From: Pseudophaeobacter flagellatus
GTDB lineage: Bacteria > Pseudomonadota > Alphaproteobacteria > Rhodobacterales > Rhodobacteraceae
Direction of reading: 5' to 3'
DNA: 64,000 nucleotides
Assembly: GCF_021228235.1 (NCBI RefSeq)
Contig: NZ_JAJQRG010000002.1
Coordinates: forward strand, 372,001 to 436,000
Shown: piece by piece, positions 7,927-16,619 of the stretch
How positions within the stretch are numbered: the first letter of the stretch is position 1
How the letters are laid out: each line of letters begins with the position of its first letter
Program-made: the position numbers and the translations under genes
The notes under the pieces: generated by a model
What the model was told of the DNA's origin: nothing
Databases searched by the model: none
What the model saw: the letters and a program-made list of their open reading frames with translations, nothing else

Positions 7927-8871
7927 CTAGACTAAAATCCAAAGTAGCAGCGTCAGGGTGACAAAGGCACCGCTGGTCGCTGTGAGCATCGCCAGACTGG
8001 CCGCCCCCTCCAGCCCCTGACGCTGGGCCAGCACCGTGTAGATGCCAAACATCGGCATCGCGGCTGACAGGATAACGGCGCTATGCAGGGCGGGTGACAG
8101 GGTGACAATCCCGGTTGTCATCAAGACCGCCGCCACCAGCGCCGTGAGCGCCGGATGCAGCAGTAGCTTGCTGGCACTGATCTGTGCCGCCAGCGCCCGA
8201 TTGCCATGCAGCGGTAGCCCCACCAGCGATCCGCCGATGACCAGCAGCGCCAGCGCTCCGGCGGTCGCCGCCAGCATCTCGACAAATTTCAGCAATGGGC
8301 CGGGTAGCGGCACCCCGCTGAGCGAAACCAAAAGCCCCAGCGCCAGGCCGATGATCATCGGCATCTTTGCCAGGTCGCCCAGAATGCGCCCCAGTCGTGG
8401 CAGCAGTCGTTGGCCAGGGGGGGCATCGGCCAGTTCAACCAGCAGCAGGCAGATCGGGATTAACACCAGGTTCTCGACCGTCAGGTTCAGCGCCAGCACC
8501 AGCCCCGCCTGATCGGGAAAGGCCAGCAGCATGATCGGATAGCCGATAAAGCCATTGTTGGGGCAGGTTGACCCCATCACCCCCAGGGCACGCCGCTTGG
8601 GATCGGTGCCGCGCAGGGTCAACAACAGGTAGGACAGCGTAATGGTGATCAGCCCGCCAAGGGTATAGATTGCGGCATACCCGGGTTGGAACACTTCGGC
8701 AGGGCTGCGCGAGGCAAGGGCGGAAAAAATCATCGCGGGCAGCGCGATATTCAGCACATAGCGCCCAAAGCTGCGCATATCCGCCGCGTTGAACCAGCCT
8801 TTCCAGACCACCCCATAACCCAGTGCCAAAGCCGCATAGATGGGAAAAGTGATGGCGAGGATGGCGGTCAT
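7927..8871 (-). CDS. AEC-family (auxin efflux carrier-like) transporter
   Basis: Inner-membrane carrier of 314 residues with about ten hydrophobic helices. The first runs from MTAILAITFPIYAALALGYG; the break motif region around CPNNGFIGYPIMLLAF matches the AEC/MdcF family, where Asn/Gly/Pro-rich discontinuous helices form the transport site. Members move malonate, malate or other dicarboxylates and some export auxin-like compounds; no substrate is evident here. It starts 1 bp downstream of the HD-domain gene stop and belongs to the leftward aroC-HD-AEC run. Confidence 0.9.
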   Translation of the reverse strand: MTAILAITFPIYAALALGYGVVWKGWFNAADMRSFGRYVLNIALPAMIFSALASRSPAEVFQPGYAAIYTLGGLITITLSYLLLTLRGTDPKRRALGVMGSTCPNNGFIGYPIMLLAFPDQAGLVLALNLTVENLVLIPICLLLVELADAPPGQRLLPRLGRILGDLAKMPMIIGLALGLLVSLSGVPLPGPLLKFVEMLAATAGALALLVIGGSLVGLPLHGNRALAAQISASKLLLHPALTALVAAVLMTTGIVTLSPALHSAVILSAAMPMFGIYTVLAQRQGLEGAASLAMLTATSGAFVTLTLLLWILV

Positions 8872-8872
8872 G

Positions 8873-9586
8873 TCAGCGCCGTCCCTTAGGCTTTGGCGCG
8901 AGTGGCTGATCCAGCTGCCTGGCCCAGTGTTCGGGCAACTCGGTGTCCATTTCCTTGGCCAGTTGCCGCAGATAGGCCAGCATCAGCCGGGCCCGTTTGC
9001 GGGCAATCTTACGGCCCTTGTCGGTGGCCATATCGCCGGGCAGTTTCAGCAGCTTCAGATGCCAGTGATCAATCGACCAGAGCTGATCATCCAGCGGCCG
9101 GTTGGCAGCGAAGGGATCGTTCGGGTCACAAAGAGCGCGATCAATCGCCCCCGCCACCATGAAGGTGCGGGCGATCCCCACCGCCCCCAGCGCATCCAGC
9201 CGATCGGCGTCGCGCAGGATTTCGGCCTCAAAGCTTTCGGGGGCAATCCCGGCAGAGAAACTATGTGCGGCGATCACATGCTGGGCGGCGCTGACCTCGT
9301 CTGGGTCATAGCCCAGCCCGGCCAGCAGCGGCGCGGCCTTTTGGGCCGAGAGAGTCGAGGCAAGATGGCGATCCGGGTGGTCTTTGGACAGGTTCACCAG
9401 ATCATGCAGATAGGCCCCGGCCAGCAGCACCCGAAGATTGACCCGGCCTGGCGTCCTAGCGTTTTCATCGCGGGCGATGCGCTGGGCATTGGCCCAGACC
9501 CGGTCCAGATGCGCGATGTCATGCGCCGGATCCTGTGCCATCTGCACTTCGGTAATCCGGCGCAGCTGCGCCTGCAGCGCCTTCAT
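8873..9586 (-). CDS. HD-domain metal-dependent phosphohydrolase
   Basis: A 237-residue protein with the HD-superfamily metal-binding set: [17 protein letters not shown] (first His), [20 protein letters not shown] (HD dyad), [14 protein letters not shown] (further His) and [12 protein letters not shown] (distal Asp). It resembles the YedJ/YpgQ-type single-domain phosphohydrolases, some of which act on nucleotides. The substrate is unknown. The start overlaps the aroC stop by 4 bp, indicating translational coupling with chorismate synthase, although no functional link is obvious. Confidence 0.88.
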   Translation of the reverse strand: MKALQAQLRRITEVQMAQDPAHDIAHLDRVWANAQRIARDENARTPGRVNLRVLLAGAYLHDLVNLSKDHPDRHLASTLSAQKAAPLLAGLGYDPDEVSAAQHVIAAHSFSAGIAPESFEAEILRDADRLDALGAVGIARTFMVAGAIDRALCDPNDPFAANRPLDDQLWSIDHWHLKLLKLPGDMATDKGRKIARKRARLMLAYLRQLAKEMDTELPEHWARQLDQPLAPKPKGRR

Positions 9587-10689
9587 GCGCCGATGGTGCC
9601 CTGATTGGTGCCGATCTGGCCGCGATGCAGCAGCAGATGATCCAGAATTACGCAGGCCATCATCGCTTCGGCCACCGGCACGGCACGGATGCCGACGCAG
9701 GGGTCATGGCGGCCCTTGGTGATCACTTCGGCGGCGCTGCCATCCTTACGGATCGACTGGCGTGGGGTCAGGATAGAGGAGGTTGGTTTCACTGCAAAGC
9801 GCACCACAACATCCTGTCCGGTTGAAATACCGCCCAGGATGCCGCCGGCGTGATTGGAGGAATAGACCGGCTGGCCATCATTGCCCATGAAGATCTCATC
9901 TGCGTTTTGCGACCCCTTGAGGCGCGCCGCGTTCATGCCTTCGCCAATTTCAACTGCCTTGACCGCATTGATCGACATCATCGCGGCGGCCAAATCGGTA
10001 TCCAGTTTGCTATATACGGGCGCACCAATGCCCGCAGGCACACCGCGTGCCACGACTTCAACCACGGCGCCGACGGAATCATGCGCCTTGCGCAGGCCCA
10101 GCAGGTAGTTTTCCCAGTCCTGAACCGCAGCGGCGTCAGGGATCCAGAAATCATTCTGGCCGATTGCGTCCCAGTCGAAACGGGTTCGGTCGATCTCCAT
10201 CTCGCCCATCTGTGTCATGTAGCCGGTGATCTGCATCCCCGGCACCAGCGCCTGGATCGCAGCGCGGGCCACCCCGCCGGCCGCGACACGGGCCGCGGTT
10301 TCGCGGGCGGAAGAGCGTCCACCGCCGCGATAGTCACGATTGCCGTATTTCTGGAAATAGGTGATATCCGCGTGACCGGGGCGGAAGGTCTGGGCGATAT
10401 CGCCATAATCCTTGGACCGCTGGTCGGTGTTTTCGATCATCAGCTGGATCGGCGTGCCGGTGGATTTTCCTTCGAACACACCCGACAGGATCTTGACCGC
10501 ATCCGGTTCATTGCGCTGGGTGGTGTGTTTGTTCTGGCCGGGGCGGCGGCGGTCCAGCCAGTGCTGCAATATCGCAGGGTCCAGCGGCACATTCGGCGGG
10601 CAGCCGTCCACGGTGGCACCCAGCGCAGGCCCGTGGCTCTCGCCCCAGGTGGTGACACGGAAAAGATGGCCAAAGCTGTTCATCGACAT
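9583..10689 (-). CDS. aroC: Chorismate synthase
   Basis: Converts 5-enolpyruvylshikimate-3-phosphate to chorismate with reduced FMN, the last step of the shikimate pathway. At 368 residues it has normal length, with the signatures [34 protein letters not shown] (FMN/substrate loop) and [17 protein letters not shown]. The ATG at 10689 ([17 protein letters not shown]) is preceded by AAAGGAG. It is the first gene of a leftward aroC-HD-AEC run, and the next plus-strand operon (thiBPQ) diverges from it. Confidence 0.97.
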   Translation of the reverse strand: MSMNSFGHLFRVTTWGESHGPALGATVDGCPPNVPLDPAILQHWLDRRRPGQNKHTTQRNEPDAVKILSGVFEGKSTGTPIQLMIENTDQRSKDYGDIAQTFRPGHADITYFQKYGNRDYRGGGRSSARETAARVAAGGVARAAIQALVPGMQITGYMTQMGEMEIDRTRFDWDAIGQNDFWIPDAAAVQDWENYLLGLRKAHDSVGAVVEVVARGVPAGIGAPVYSKLDTDLAAAMMSINAVKAVEIGEGMNAARLKGSQNADEIFMGNDGQPVYSSNHAGGILGGISTGQDVVVRFAVKPTSSILTPRQSIRKDGSAAEVITKGRHDPCVGIRAVPVAEAMMACVILDHLLLHRGQIGTNQGTIGA

Positions 10690-10954
10690 TGGGAGATCTC
10701 CTTTGCGAGACGTGCTTAGCGAGGCGGCGGCGATGGCTCAAGGGCTATTGCGTGGTGATGTGTTTGGCGGACGGTTGCAAAAGCTGCGCGCGGCGAGGGG
10801 GTGCTGGGGCGCTGCCCCCGCCGCTTGCGGCGGCTCCCCCGGTATATTTTGCGCCAAATGAAGCTGGGGTGCGGCTGTCGGGATCATAGGCAGGCGGCGC
10901 AGGCAGGATCCTGGTTGGGCTTGCCTTTAGGGGTCTTGGCACCTAGGAAACAGG
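10690..10954. other. Divergent aroC/thiB intergenic stretch before the riboswitch
   Basis: This 265 bp stretch has no credible gene. It must hold the aroC promoter (minus strand) and the thi operon promoter (plus strand), but no -35/-10 pair stands out. Its middle contains a copy of the GC-rich hairpin/GGTATATTTT repeat. Confidence 0.6.
10803..10864 (+). repeat. Intergenic hairpin plus GGTATATTTT repeat, copy 2
   Basis: GC-rich segment with two small hairpins (GGGGC..GCCCC and CCGCC..GGCGG), then CCCCCGGTATATTTTGCG and CCAAATGAAG. Same layout as copies at 5.74, 18.88 and 26.43 kb, the most diverged in its core. Confidence 0.55.
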
Positions 10955-11033
10955 GTACCTCGGGGTGCGTGAGAGATCACGCTGAGAGCACACCCGTAGA
11001 ACCTGAACCGGCTAGAACCGGCGGAGGGAAGGT
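10955..11033 (+). promoter_or_regulatory. TPP (THI-box) riboswitch
   Basis: The conserved thiamine-pyrophosphate aptamer is readable in order: CTCGGGGTGC, GCTGAGA, ACCCGTAGAACCTGA, CCGGCTAGAACCGG and GCGGAGGGAAG. It ends 45 bp before the thiB ATG, which follows AAAGGAGG at 11067-11073. No terminator hairpin separates aptamer and gene, so control of translation initiation is the likely mode. Its placement upstream of thiBPQ implies repression of thiamine uptake when TPP is plentiful. Confidence 0.95.
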
Positions 11034-11078
11034 TTTGGAGTTATTCCACCCTTGCCCGATGCCGCAAAGGAGGATGCC

Positions 11079-12056
11079 ATGAAGTATTCCGTTTTTGCAG
11101 CGGCACTCTTGAGCGCGACGGCGGCCTATGCCGATACGCCAGAGCTGACTGTCTATACCTACGATAGTTTTGTTTCCGACTGGGGCCCTGGTCCGCTGGT
11201 GGAAAAAGCCTTTGAGGCGCAGTGCGGCTGCGATCTGAAGTTGGTGGGGGCAGGCGATGGCGCGGCCTTGCTGGCCCGGATCAAGCTGGAAGGAGCGCGA
11301 TCGGATGCGGATGTGGTCTTGGGGCTGGATACCAATCTGACCGCAGCGGCCAAGGACACCGGCCTGTTTGCCGAACATGGTGTCAGCGCTGAATATGACC
11401 TGCCGGTTGCCTGGGATGATGCGATCTTTGCGCCCTATGACTGGGGCTATTTTGCCTTTGTTCACAATGTCGATGCCACGGCGCCAACCAATTTCAAGGC
11501 GCTGGGTGCCAGCGATATGAAGATTGTCATTCAGGATCCGCGCTCTTCGACCCCTGGCCTGGGGCTCTTGATGTGGGTGAAGGCCGCTTATGGTGATGAA
11601 GCACCAGTGATCTGGGCGGATCTCGCGGACAATGTGGTCACCGTGACCAAGGGCTGGTCCGAGGCCTATGGTCTGTTCCTGGATGGGGAGGCTGATATGG
11701 TCCTGTCCTATACCACTTCGCCCGCCTATCATCTGATCGCTGAGGAAGATGCCTCAAAAGCGGCGGCTGCCTTTGATGAGGGGCATTATATGCAGGTGGA
11801 AGTCGCCGGTATTCTTGCCGGGAGCGATCAGCCGGAGCTGGCGCGTGACTTCATGCAGTTCATGGTGCGTGAAGAGTTCCAGTCGGTCATCCCAACCACC
11901 AACTGGATGTATCCTTCGGTGACACCGGCTGGCGGCCTGCCAGCTGGGTTTGAGACCCTGATCACCCCGGCCAAGTCTTTGCTGTTGTCGGCAGAGGATG
12001 CTGCAGCCCTGCGTGATGGTGCATTGGACGAATGGCTCGACGCGCTGAGCCAATAG
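11079..12056 (+). CDS. thiB: Thiamine ABC transporter, periplasmic binding protein
   Basis: Periplasmic thiamine/TPP-binding protein of 325 residues, delivering substrate to ThiP/ThiQ. The ATG at 11079 follows AAAGGAGG and gives a clean Sec signal peptide (MKYSVFAAALLSATAAYA, cleavage before DTPEL). The mature opening LTVYTYDSFVSDWGPGP and the later TTSPAYHLIAEED are characteristic of ThiB. Upstream lies a TPP riboswitch. The 3' end overlaps thiP by 25 bp, indicating coupled translation. Substrate assignment rests on family motifs, operon and riboswitch together. Confidence 0.95.
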   Translation: MKYSVFAAALLSATAAYADTPELTVYTYDSFVSDWGPGPLVEKAFEAQCGCDLKLVGAGDGAALLARIKLEGARSDADVVLGLDTNLTAAAKDTGLFAEHGVSAEYDLPVAWDDAIFAPYDWGYFAFVHNVDATAPTNFKALGASDMKIVIQDPRSSTPGLGLLMWVKAAYGDEAPVIWADLADNVVTVTKGWSEAYGLFLDGEADMVLSYTTSPAYHLIAEEDASKAAAAFDEGHYMQVEVAGILAGSDQPELARDFMQFMVREEFQSVIPTTNWMYPSVTPAGGLPAGFETLITPAKSLLLSAEDAAALRDGALDEWLDALSQ

Positions 12057-13588
12057 GCGCATTTCCGGGTATTGGCGCGGCCCTGTTGGTGGCCGCGCTG
12101 ATCTTTGGAACGCTGGCGGCGGTGGCCCTACGGGCGGAGCCTGGTCGCGGCTTTGCTGCCAGTGATTGGGCGGCACTGCGCTTTACCCTGGTGCAGGCGC
12201 TGTTGTCGGCTGGCATTAGTGTGGGTCTTGCCACTGGTCTGGCGCGGGCGCTGGCGCGGCGGCGGTTTTGGGGCCGATCGGTGCTGATTGCCCTGCTGGG
12301 CGCGCCCTTTATCCTGCCGGTGATTGTGGCGATCCTGGGTCTGCTGGCGGTGTTTGGCCGGGCGGGCTGGGTCAGCCAGGTGATGATCTATTTTGGTGCG
12401 GAGCCCCTGCAGATCTACGGGCTGCACGGCGTGGTGCTGGCGCATGTGTTTTTTAACCTGCCATTGGCGACGCGGCTGATTTTGCAGGGTTGGCAGGAAA
12501 TTCCGGCGGAGCGCTTTCGCCTGGCGGCCCAGTTGAACGCGGGGCCTGGGGCCATGTGGCAGCTTCTGGAGGCCCCGATGCTGCGGCGCGTGGTGCCGGG
12601 GGCGCTGGCGGTGGTCTTTGCCATTTGTCTGTCCAGTTTTGCCGTGGCGCTGACCCTTGGGGGCGGGCCGCGGGCCACCACGATCGAACTGGCGATTTAT
12701 CAGGCTTTTCGCTTTGATTTTGACCTGGGCCGGGCGGCGCTCTTGTCGGTGTTGCAGCTGGGGCTGACGGGCTGTGCCGCCTATGTGGCGCTGCGGGTCT
12801 CTGCCGGGGAGGGCATGGGGGCCGGTCTGGACCGGGTGCTGCGGCGCTGGGATGGCGCGGGGGTCACGGCGCGCCTGCTGGATGCAGGATGGATCGCGCT
12901 GGCGGGGCTGTTCCTTGTTCTGCCGCTGGCGGCGGTTGTCCTGTCTGGTCTGCCGGGGCTTTTGCTTTTGCCAAGCGGAGTCTGGGCAGCGGCGCTGACC
13001 TCGGTGCTGGTGGCGGTGATCAGCACCCTGTTGTTGCTGGGATTGGCGCTGCCGATGGCGGCGGCTGTGGCGCTGGGGCGGTGGAAAGCGATTGAGGGCG
13101 CGGGTATTCTGGGGCTGGCGGCGTCGCCCCTGGTGATCGGGACCGGTTTGTTCATTGTGATCTATCCGATTGCAGACCCGTTCTTGCTGGCCTTGCCGGT
13201 GACGGCGCTGGTCAATGCGGTGATGGCGCTGCCCTTTGCGCTGCGCATTCTAGTACCGCGTGCGCGTGAGATCACGATGCGCTACGGCCGGTTGGCGCTT
13301 TCGCTTGATATGGCGGGCACGGCGTTTGTCTGGCGGGTGTTTTTGCCGCGGATGCGGGCGCAGATCGGCTTTGCTGCGGGGCTGGCTGCGGCGCTGTCGA
13401 TGGGGGATCTGGGGGTGATCGCCCTTTTTGCTGACCCGGAGGTTGCGACCCTGCCGCTGCAGGTTTATCGCCTGATGGGGGCCTATCAGATGCAGGCCGC
13501 AGCGGGCGCGGCGTTGCTTTTGCTGCTGCTGTCGATGGGGGCATTCTGGTTATTGGATCGCGGAGGCCGCTGGCATGCTGAGGCTTGA
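12032..13588 (+). CDS. thiP: Thiamine ABC transporter, permease
   Basis: Inner-membrane permease of 518 residues with two tandem binding-protein-dependent transport domains and about twelve helices. EAA-type loops occur in each half: first near AAQLNAGPGAMWQLLEAPML, second near GRLALSLDMAGTAFVWRVF. The fused two-domain form is typical of ThiP and FbpB-type permeases. The ATG at 12032 lies inside the end of thiB (25 bp overlap), and the 3' end overlaps thiQ by 14 bp. The start could be slightly later, but no better placed ATG is seen. Confidence 0.94.
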   Translation: MARRAEPIGAFPGIGAALLVAALIFGTLAAVALRAEPGRGFAASDWAALRFTLVQALLSAGISVGLATGLARALARRRFWGRSVLIALLGAPFILPVIVAILGLLAVFGRAGWVSQVMIYFGAEPLQIYGLHGVVLAHVFFNLPLATRLILQGWQEIPAERFRLAAQLNAGPGAMWQLLEAPMLRRVVPGALAVVFAICLSSFAVALTLGGGPRATTIELAIYQAFRFDFDLGRAALLSVLQLGLTGCAAYVALRVSAGEGMGAGLDRVLRRWDGAGVTARLLDAGWIALAGLFLVLPLAAVVLSGLPGLLLLPSGVWAAALTSVLVAVISTLLLLGLALPMAAAVALGRWKAIEGAGILGLAASPLVIGTGLFIVIYPIADPFLLALPVTALVNAVMALPFALRILVPRAREITMRYGRLALSLDMAGTAFVWRVFLPRMRAQIGFAAGLAAALSMGDLGVIALFADPEVATLPLQVYRLMGAYQMQAAAGAALLLLLLSMGAFWLLDRGGRWHAEA

Positions 13589-14267
13589 GAATTGTGAGAT
13601 CGCCAATGGTGTCTTTAAGGTCAGCGCAGATCTGCAGATCGCGGCTGGATCACGGGTGGCGGTGGTTGGCCCCTCGGGGGCGGGCAAGACAACCCTGATC
13701 GAAGCAATCGCGGGATTCTTGCCCCTGACACAGGGGCGTATTCTGTGGCAGGGGCAGGATCTGAGCGCAATGGATCCGGGCAAGCGTCCCGTGGCGATGC
13801 TGTTTCAGGATGGCAATCTGTTTCCGCATCTGACTGTGGCGCAGAACGCGGGGCTTGGGCTGCGACCCAATCTGCGCCTGACCCTGCCAGAGCAGACAAA
13901 GGTGCAACGCGCCCTGGATCGGGTTGGCCTGGCTGATCTGGCCGCGCGTAAACCCGCCGCGCTGTCGGGTGGGCAGCAAAGCCGGGTGGCGCTGGCGCGG
14001 GTCTTGTTGCAGCGGCGCGATCTGCTGCTGCTGGATGAACCCTTTGCCGCATTGGGGCCGGCGCTGAAGGCGGAAATGCTGGATCTGGTGGCGGAAATCG
14101 CCAGCGAAACCGGTGCCACGGTGCTGATGGTCAGCCATGACCCGCAGGATGCCCGCCGAATCGCTGATCAGGTGATCTTGGTGGCAGAGGGGCAGGCCCA
14201 TGCGCCGCAGCCCACAGCTGCCCTGTTGGACAACCCGCCACCCGCCCTGAAGGCCTATCTGGGTTAA
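13575..14267 (+). CDS. thiQ: Thiamine ABC transporter, ATPase
   Basis: Cytoplasmic ATPase of 230 residues powering ThiP. Walker A is GPSGAGKTTLIEAIAGF, the Q-loop MLFQDGNLFPHLTVAQN, the signature LSGGQQSRVALARVL, Walker B LLLLDEPFAALGP and the switch His in MLMVSHDPQDARRIAD (read as VLMVSHDPQD). Short length without a C-terminal TOBE domain fits ThiQ rather than PotA/FbpC-type ATPases. It overlaps thiP by 14 bp and ends the operon. A hairpin on the opposite strand lies in the gap to the convergent ribH. Confidence 0.94.
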   Translation: MLRLENCEIANGVFKVSADLQIAAGSRVAVVGPSGAGKTTLIEAIAGFLPLTQGRILWQGQDLSAMDPGKRPVAMLFQDGNLFPHLTVAQNAGLGLRPNLRLTLPEQTKVQRALDRVGLADLAARKPAALSGGQQSRVALARVLLQRRDLLLLDEPFAALGPALKAEMLDLVAEIASETGATVLMVSHDPQDARRIADQVILVAEGQAHAPQPTAALLDNPPPALKAYLG

Positions 14268-14287
14268 TGTCCTGGGCTGAGAGGCCA

Positions 14288-14320
14288 GAAAAGGGCGCGC
14301 ACCGGTTCTGGATGCGCGCC
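14288..14320 (-). terminator. ribH terminator
   Basis: On the minus strand an 8 bp stem (GGCGCGCA/TGCGCGCC, 14320-14313 with 14301-14294) is followed by CCTTTTC, immediately after the ribH stop. A Rho-independent terminator is likely. Confidence 0.75.
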
Positions 14321-14326
14321 GCTGGA

Positions 14327-14794
14327 TCAGGCGGCGACCTGACCGGTTTCGGCGACAGAAGCTGCCAGCGCCTGCTGCCGTGTCTTGGTGATCATCAGCG
14401 CGGCCTGGGCAGCTTCGCGACCCTTGTCGATGAAATGCGCGCGGTAGATGGCGCTATGGTGATCTGTTTCCTGGAAATGATGCGGTGTCAGCGAGACCGA
14501 CAGAACCGGCACCCCACTGTCCATGCCGGCGCGCATCAGCCCGTCGACAACGGCCTGGGCGACAAAATCATGGCGGTAGATACCACCATCGACCACCAGT
14601 GCGGCGCAGGCCACAGCGGCGTATTTGCCTGTCTTGGCCAGCTCTTGCGCCATCAGAGGCATCTCAAACGCGCCGGGCACGTCAAAGACATCAACCTGTT
14701 CAGCTGGGATGAGTTGGGTGAAACCAGTCAGCGCCTGGTCTACGATATCGGCATGCCATTGCGCCTTGATAAAGGCATAGCGGGTGTGTGTCAT
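14327..14794 (-). CDS. ribH: 6,7-dimethyl-8-ribityllumazine synthase, RibH2 type
   Basis: Condenses 5-amino-6-ribitylaminouracil with dihydroxybutanone phosphate to give the riboflavin precursor lumazine. The 155 residues start MTHTRYAFIKAQWHADIVDQ; the W-H-A-D-I motif and FDVPGAFEMPLMAQ match the RibH2 form known from Brucella and Mesorhizobium rather than the common RibH1. The catalytic His lies near VSLTPHHFQETDHH. An FMN riboswitch precedes it on the same strand, so transcription or translation is FMN-controlled. No other rib gene is contiguous; ribA lies at 55 kb. Confidence 0.94.
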   Translation of the reverse strand: MTHTRYAFIKAQWHADIVDQALTGFTQLIPAEQVDVFDVPGAFEMPLMAQELAKTGKYAAVACAALVVDGGIYRHDFVAQAVVDGLMRAGMDSGVPVLSVSLTPHHFQETDHHSAIYRAHFIDKGREAAQAALMITKTRQQALAASVAETGQVAA

Positions 14795-14887
14795 GGGTCT
14801 CTCCTATAGGTTTTGACACGTCACCCAAGGCGATAACGAACAACACAAACCACATCTGGCGGCAGCCAAAGGCAGTTTCGTCGTACG

Positions 14888-15087
14888 TTCTCTTCCATCC
14901 GGACTATGACCGTCGGCTCTGGAATCTCACCAGATCTGCTAGACACTTCCTTGTTTGCTCCACAGCACAGTCCGAAAACCGGTTCCCACTTTTCGGGCTG
15001 TGGAGGCGTCAAACGCAAAAGCCGCTCGCGGGCTTACGGGGAAACCCCGCTTACCGCCGGTGGGGAATTTCACCCCGCCCTGAGAAC
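14888..15087 (-). promoter_or_regulatory. FMN riboswitch (RFN element) upstream of ribH
   Basis: Read on the minus strand the conserved RFN blocks appear in order: AGGGCGGGGTGAAATTCCCC, ACCGGCGGT, AGCCCGCGAGCGGC, then a long variable stem, AGCAGATCTGGTGAGATTCC, and GAGCCGACGGTCATAGTCC with GGATGGAAGAGAAC. The 3' end lies about 93 nt before the ribH start. The variable stem is large (14960-15003) and contains a palindromic repeat-like insert. Confidence 0.95.
14960..15003. repeat. Palindromic repeat-like hairpin in the FMN riboswitch variable stem
   Basis: Nested inverted repeats CCACAGC/GCTGTGG and CCGAAAA/TTTTCGG enclose CCGGTTCCCAC. The core at 14974-14995 resembles the short AACCGGTTCCCACTTTT repeat I recall as abundant in Rhizobiales genomes. 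It lies in the part of the RFN element that tolerates length variation. Confidence 0.65.
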
Positions 15088-15238
15088 AGCATGACCCTGC
15101 CAAGAAGTTGCGCGGCGCGCAAGACAGGAAGTGCAGATGTGACGCAGGGCTTTTGGGGAATTGGCAGGATCATGGTCTGTTGGGTTTTCCATTTGCCGCC
15201 AAGTGGCTAGGCTGCGACCAATCGACAAGGAGAGCGCG

Positions 15239-15841
15239 ATGAAACTTCACTATGCCCCGACTTCCCCCTTTGTGCGCAAGGTTATGGTGCTATTGCACGA
15301 AACCGAAACGCTGGATCAGGTTACGCTTAACCAGGTGGTGACCTCGCCCTTTGCCCCCAGCGCTGATGTGCAGGCACAGAACCCACTGGCAAAAATCCCG
15401 GCGTTGGAGCGTGAAGACGGTGGGGTGCTTTTTGATAGCCGGGTGATTTGTGATTACCTGAATATGCGCGCTGGGGCGGATCTTTATAACAAGGGCTGGG
15501 ACAGCAAAGTGCTAGAGGCCCTGGCCGATGGCCTGATGGATGCGGCTGTTCTTGCCGCTTATGAACTGCGCCTGCGCCCCGAAGATCAGCAGTCGCAGGA
15601 TTGGATCAAGGCGCAGCACGGTAAGGTCCTGGCGGCCTGCACGGCGCTGAATGCGCAGTGGATGCCACATCTGGAGGGGATGCTGGATATCGGACAGATC
15701 GCGGTGGCCTGTGGTCTTGGCTATGTGGATTTCCGCCATCCAACACTTGATTGGCGGGCCGACAATCTAGCGCTGGCCGCTTGGTTCGAAGGCTTCGAAT
15801 CGCGCGCCTCTATGCAGGCCACGCGGCCGCCAAAAGGTTAA
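15239..15841 (+). CDS. Glutathione S-transferase family protein
   Basis: Cytoplasmic GST-fold protein of 200 residues. The thioredoxin-like N-terminal domain opens MKLHYAPTSPFVRKVMVLLH, where SPFVRKV is the pattern of the YibF/YfcF-type GSTs. KIPALEREDGGVLFDSRVI is the glutathione-contact segment (cis-Pro and Asp-Ser). The all-helical C-terminal domain ends near DNLALAAWFEGFESRASM. The ATG at 15239 follows AAGGAGAG; a longer frame from 15161 lacks support. Substrate unknown. It is monocistronic between the ribH riboswitch and petABC. Confidence 0.88.
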   Translation: MKLHYAPTSPFVRKVMVLLHETETLDQVTLNQVVTSPFAPSADVQAQNPLAKIPALEREDGGVLFDSRVICDYLNMRAGADLYNKGWDSKVLEALADGLMDAAVLAAYELRLRPEDQQSQDWIKAQHGKVLAACTALNAQWMPHLEGMLDIGQIAVACGLGYVDFRHPTLDWRADNLALAAWFEGFESRASMQATRPPKG

Positions 15842-16047
15842 AGCCATCTTTATTTCGCGACAGCTGGCGGCAGCTGGCTGTTGCTTTGAAAGCGCCGTTG
15901 CAAAGAAACTTGAAACTGTAGGGACCTGCGCGGCTTTGACCGCTGGACGAACGCCTTTCACCTGTTTATGACCCGCGATGATCACCGCGTTTTCGTGGTG
16001 CATGCGCATGTTTGCCCTAAACGGGCGCTGGAAATGGAGAAAACCTC

Positions 16048-16608
16048 GTGTCCCACGCAGAAGACAACGAAGGAACCCGGAGAGATTTCCTCTACTACGC
16101 CACTGCCGGCGCCGGGGCAGTGACCGCGGGTGCCGCCGTATGGCCCTTGGTCAACCAGATGAACCCCTCGGCTGACGTCAAGGCGCTGTCCTCGATCCTG
16201 GTGGATGTGAGTGGCGTAGAGGTTGGAACGCAGATCAGTGTGATGTTCTTGGGGAAACCCGTGTTCATCCGCCGTCGCTCTCAGGCAGAGATCGACGAAG
16301 CCCGCGCTGTCGATGTGTCCGTATTGATCGACGACTCGTCGGAGAACCCCAACAAGCCTGGCACCGATGCTGCGGATGAAAACCGCACCATGGATGAGAA
16401 CGGCGAATGGCTGGTGATGATGGGTGTTTGTACCCACCTCGGCTGTGTGCCGCTGGGCGACGGTTCTGGCGATTTCAACGGTTGGTTCTGCCCCTGTCAC
16501 GGGTCGCACTACGACACCGCTGGCCGGATCCGCAAAGGCCCCGCGCCCCAGAACCTGCACGTTCCCGTCGCAGAGTTCACCGACGCAACAACCATTAAGC
16601 TGGGATAA
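16048..16608 (+). CDS. petA: Ubiquinol-cytochrome c reductase, Rieske iron-sulfur subunit
   Basis: The [2Fe-2S] subunit of cytochrome bc1, carrying electrons from quinol to cytochrome c1 on the periplasmic face. Both cluster-binding motifs are intact: [14 protein letters not shown] and [10 protein letters not shown]. The N-terminal twin-arginine-type segment [18 protein letters not shown] serves as signal anchor. The start is GTG at 16048, supported by GGAGA eight bases upstream and by the family opening MSHAEDN. It leads petABC, with 11 bp to petB. The preceding 206 bp must hold the promoter, but no strong -35/-10 stands out. Confidence 0.97.
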   Translation: MSHAEDNEGTRRDFLYYATAGAGAVTAGAAVWPLVNQMNPSADVKALSSILVDVSGVEVGTQISVMFLGKPVFIRRRSQAEIDEARAVDVSVLIDDSSENPNKPGTDAADENRTMDENGEWLVMMGVCTHLGCVPLGDGSGDFNGWFCPCHGSHYDTAGRIRKGPAPQNLHVPVAEFTDATTIKLG

Positions 16609-16619
16609 GGAGACGCCAA

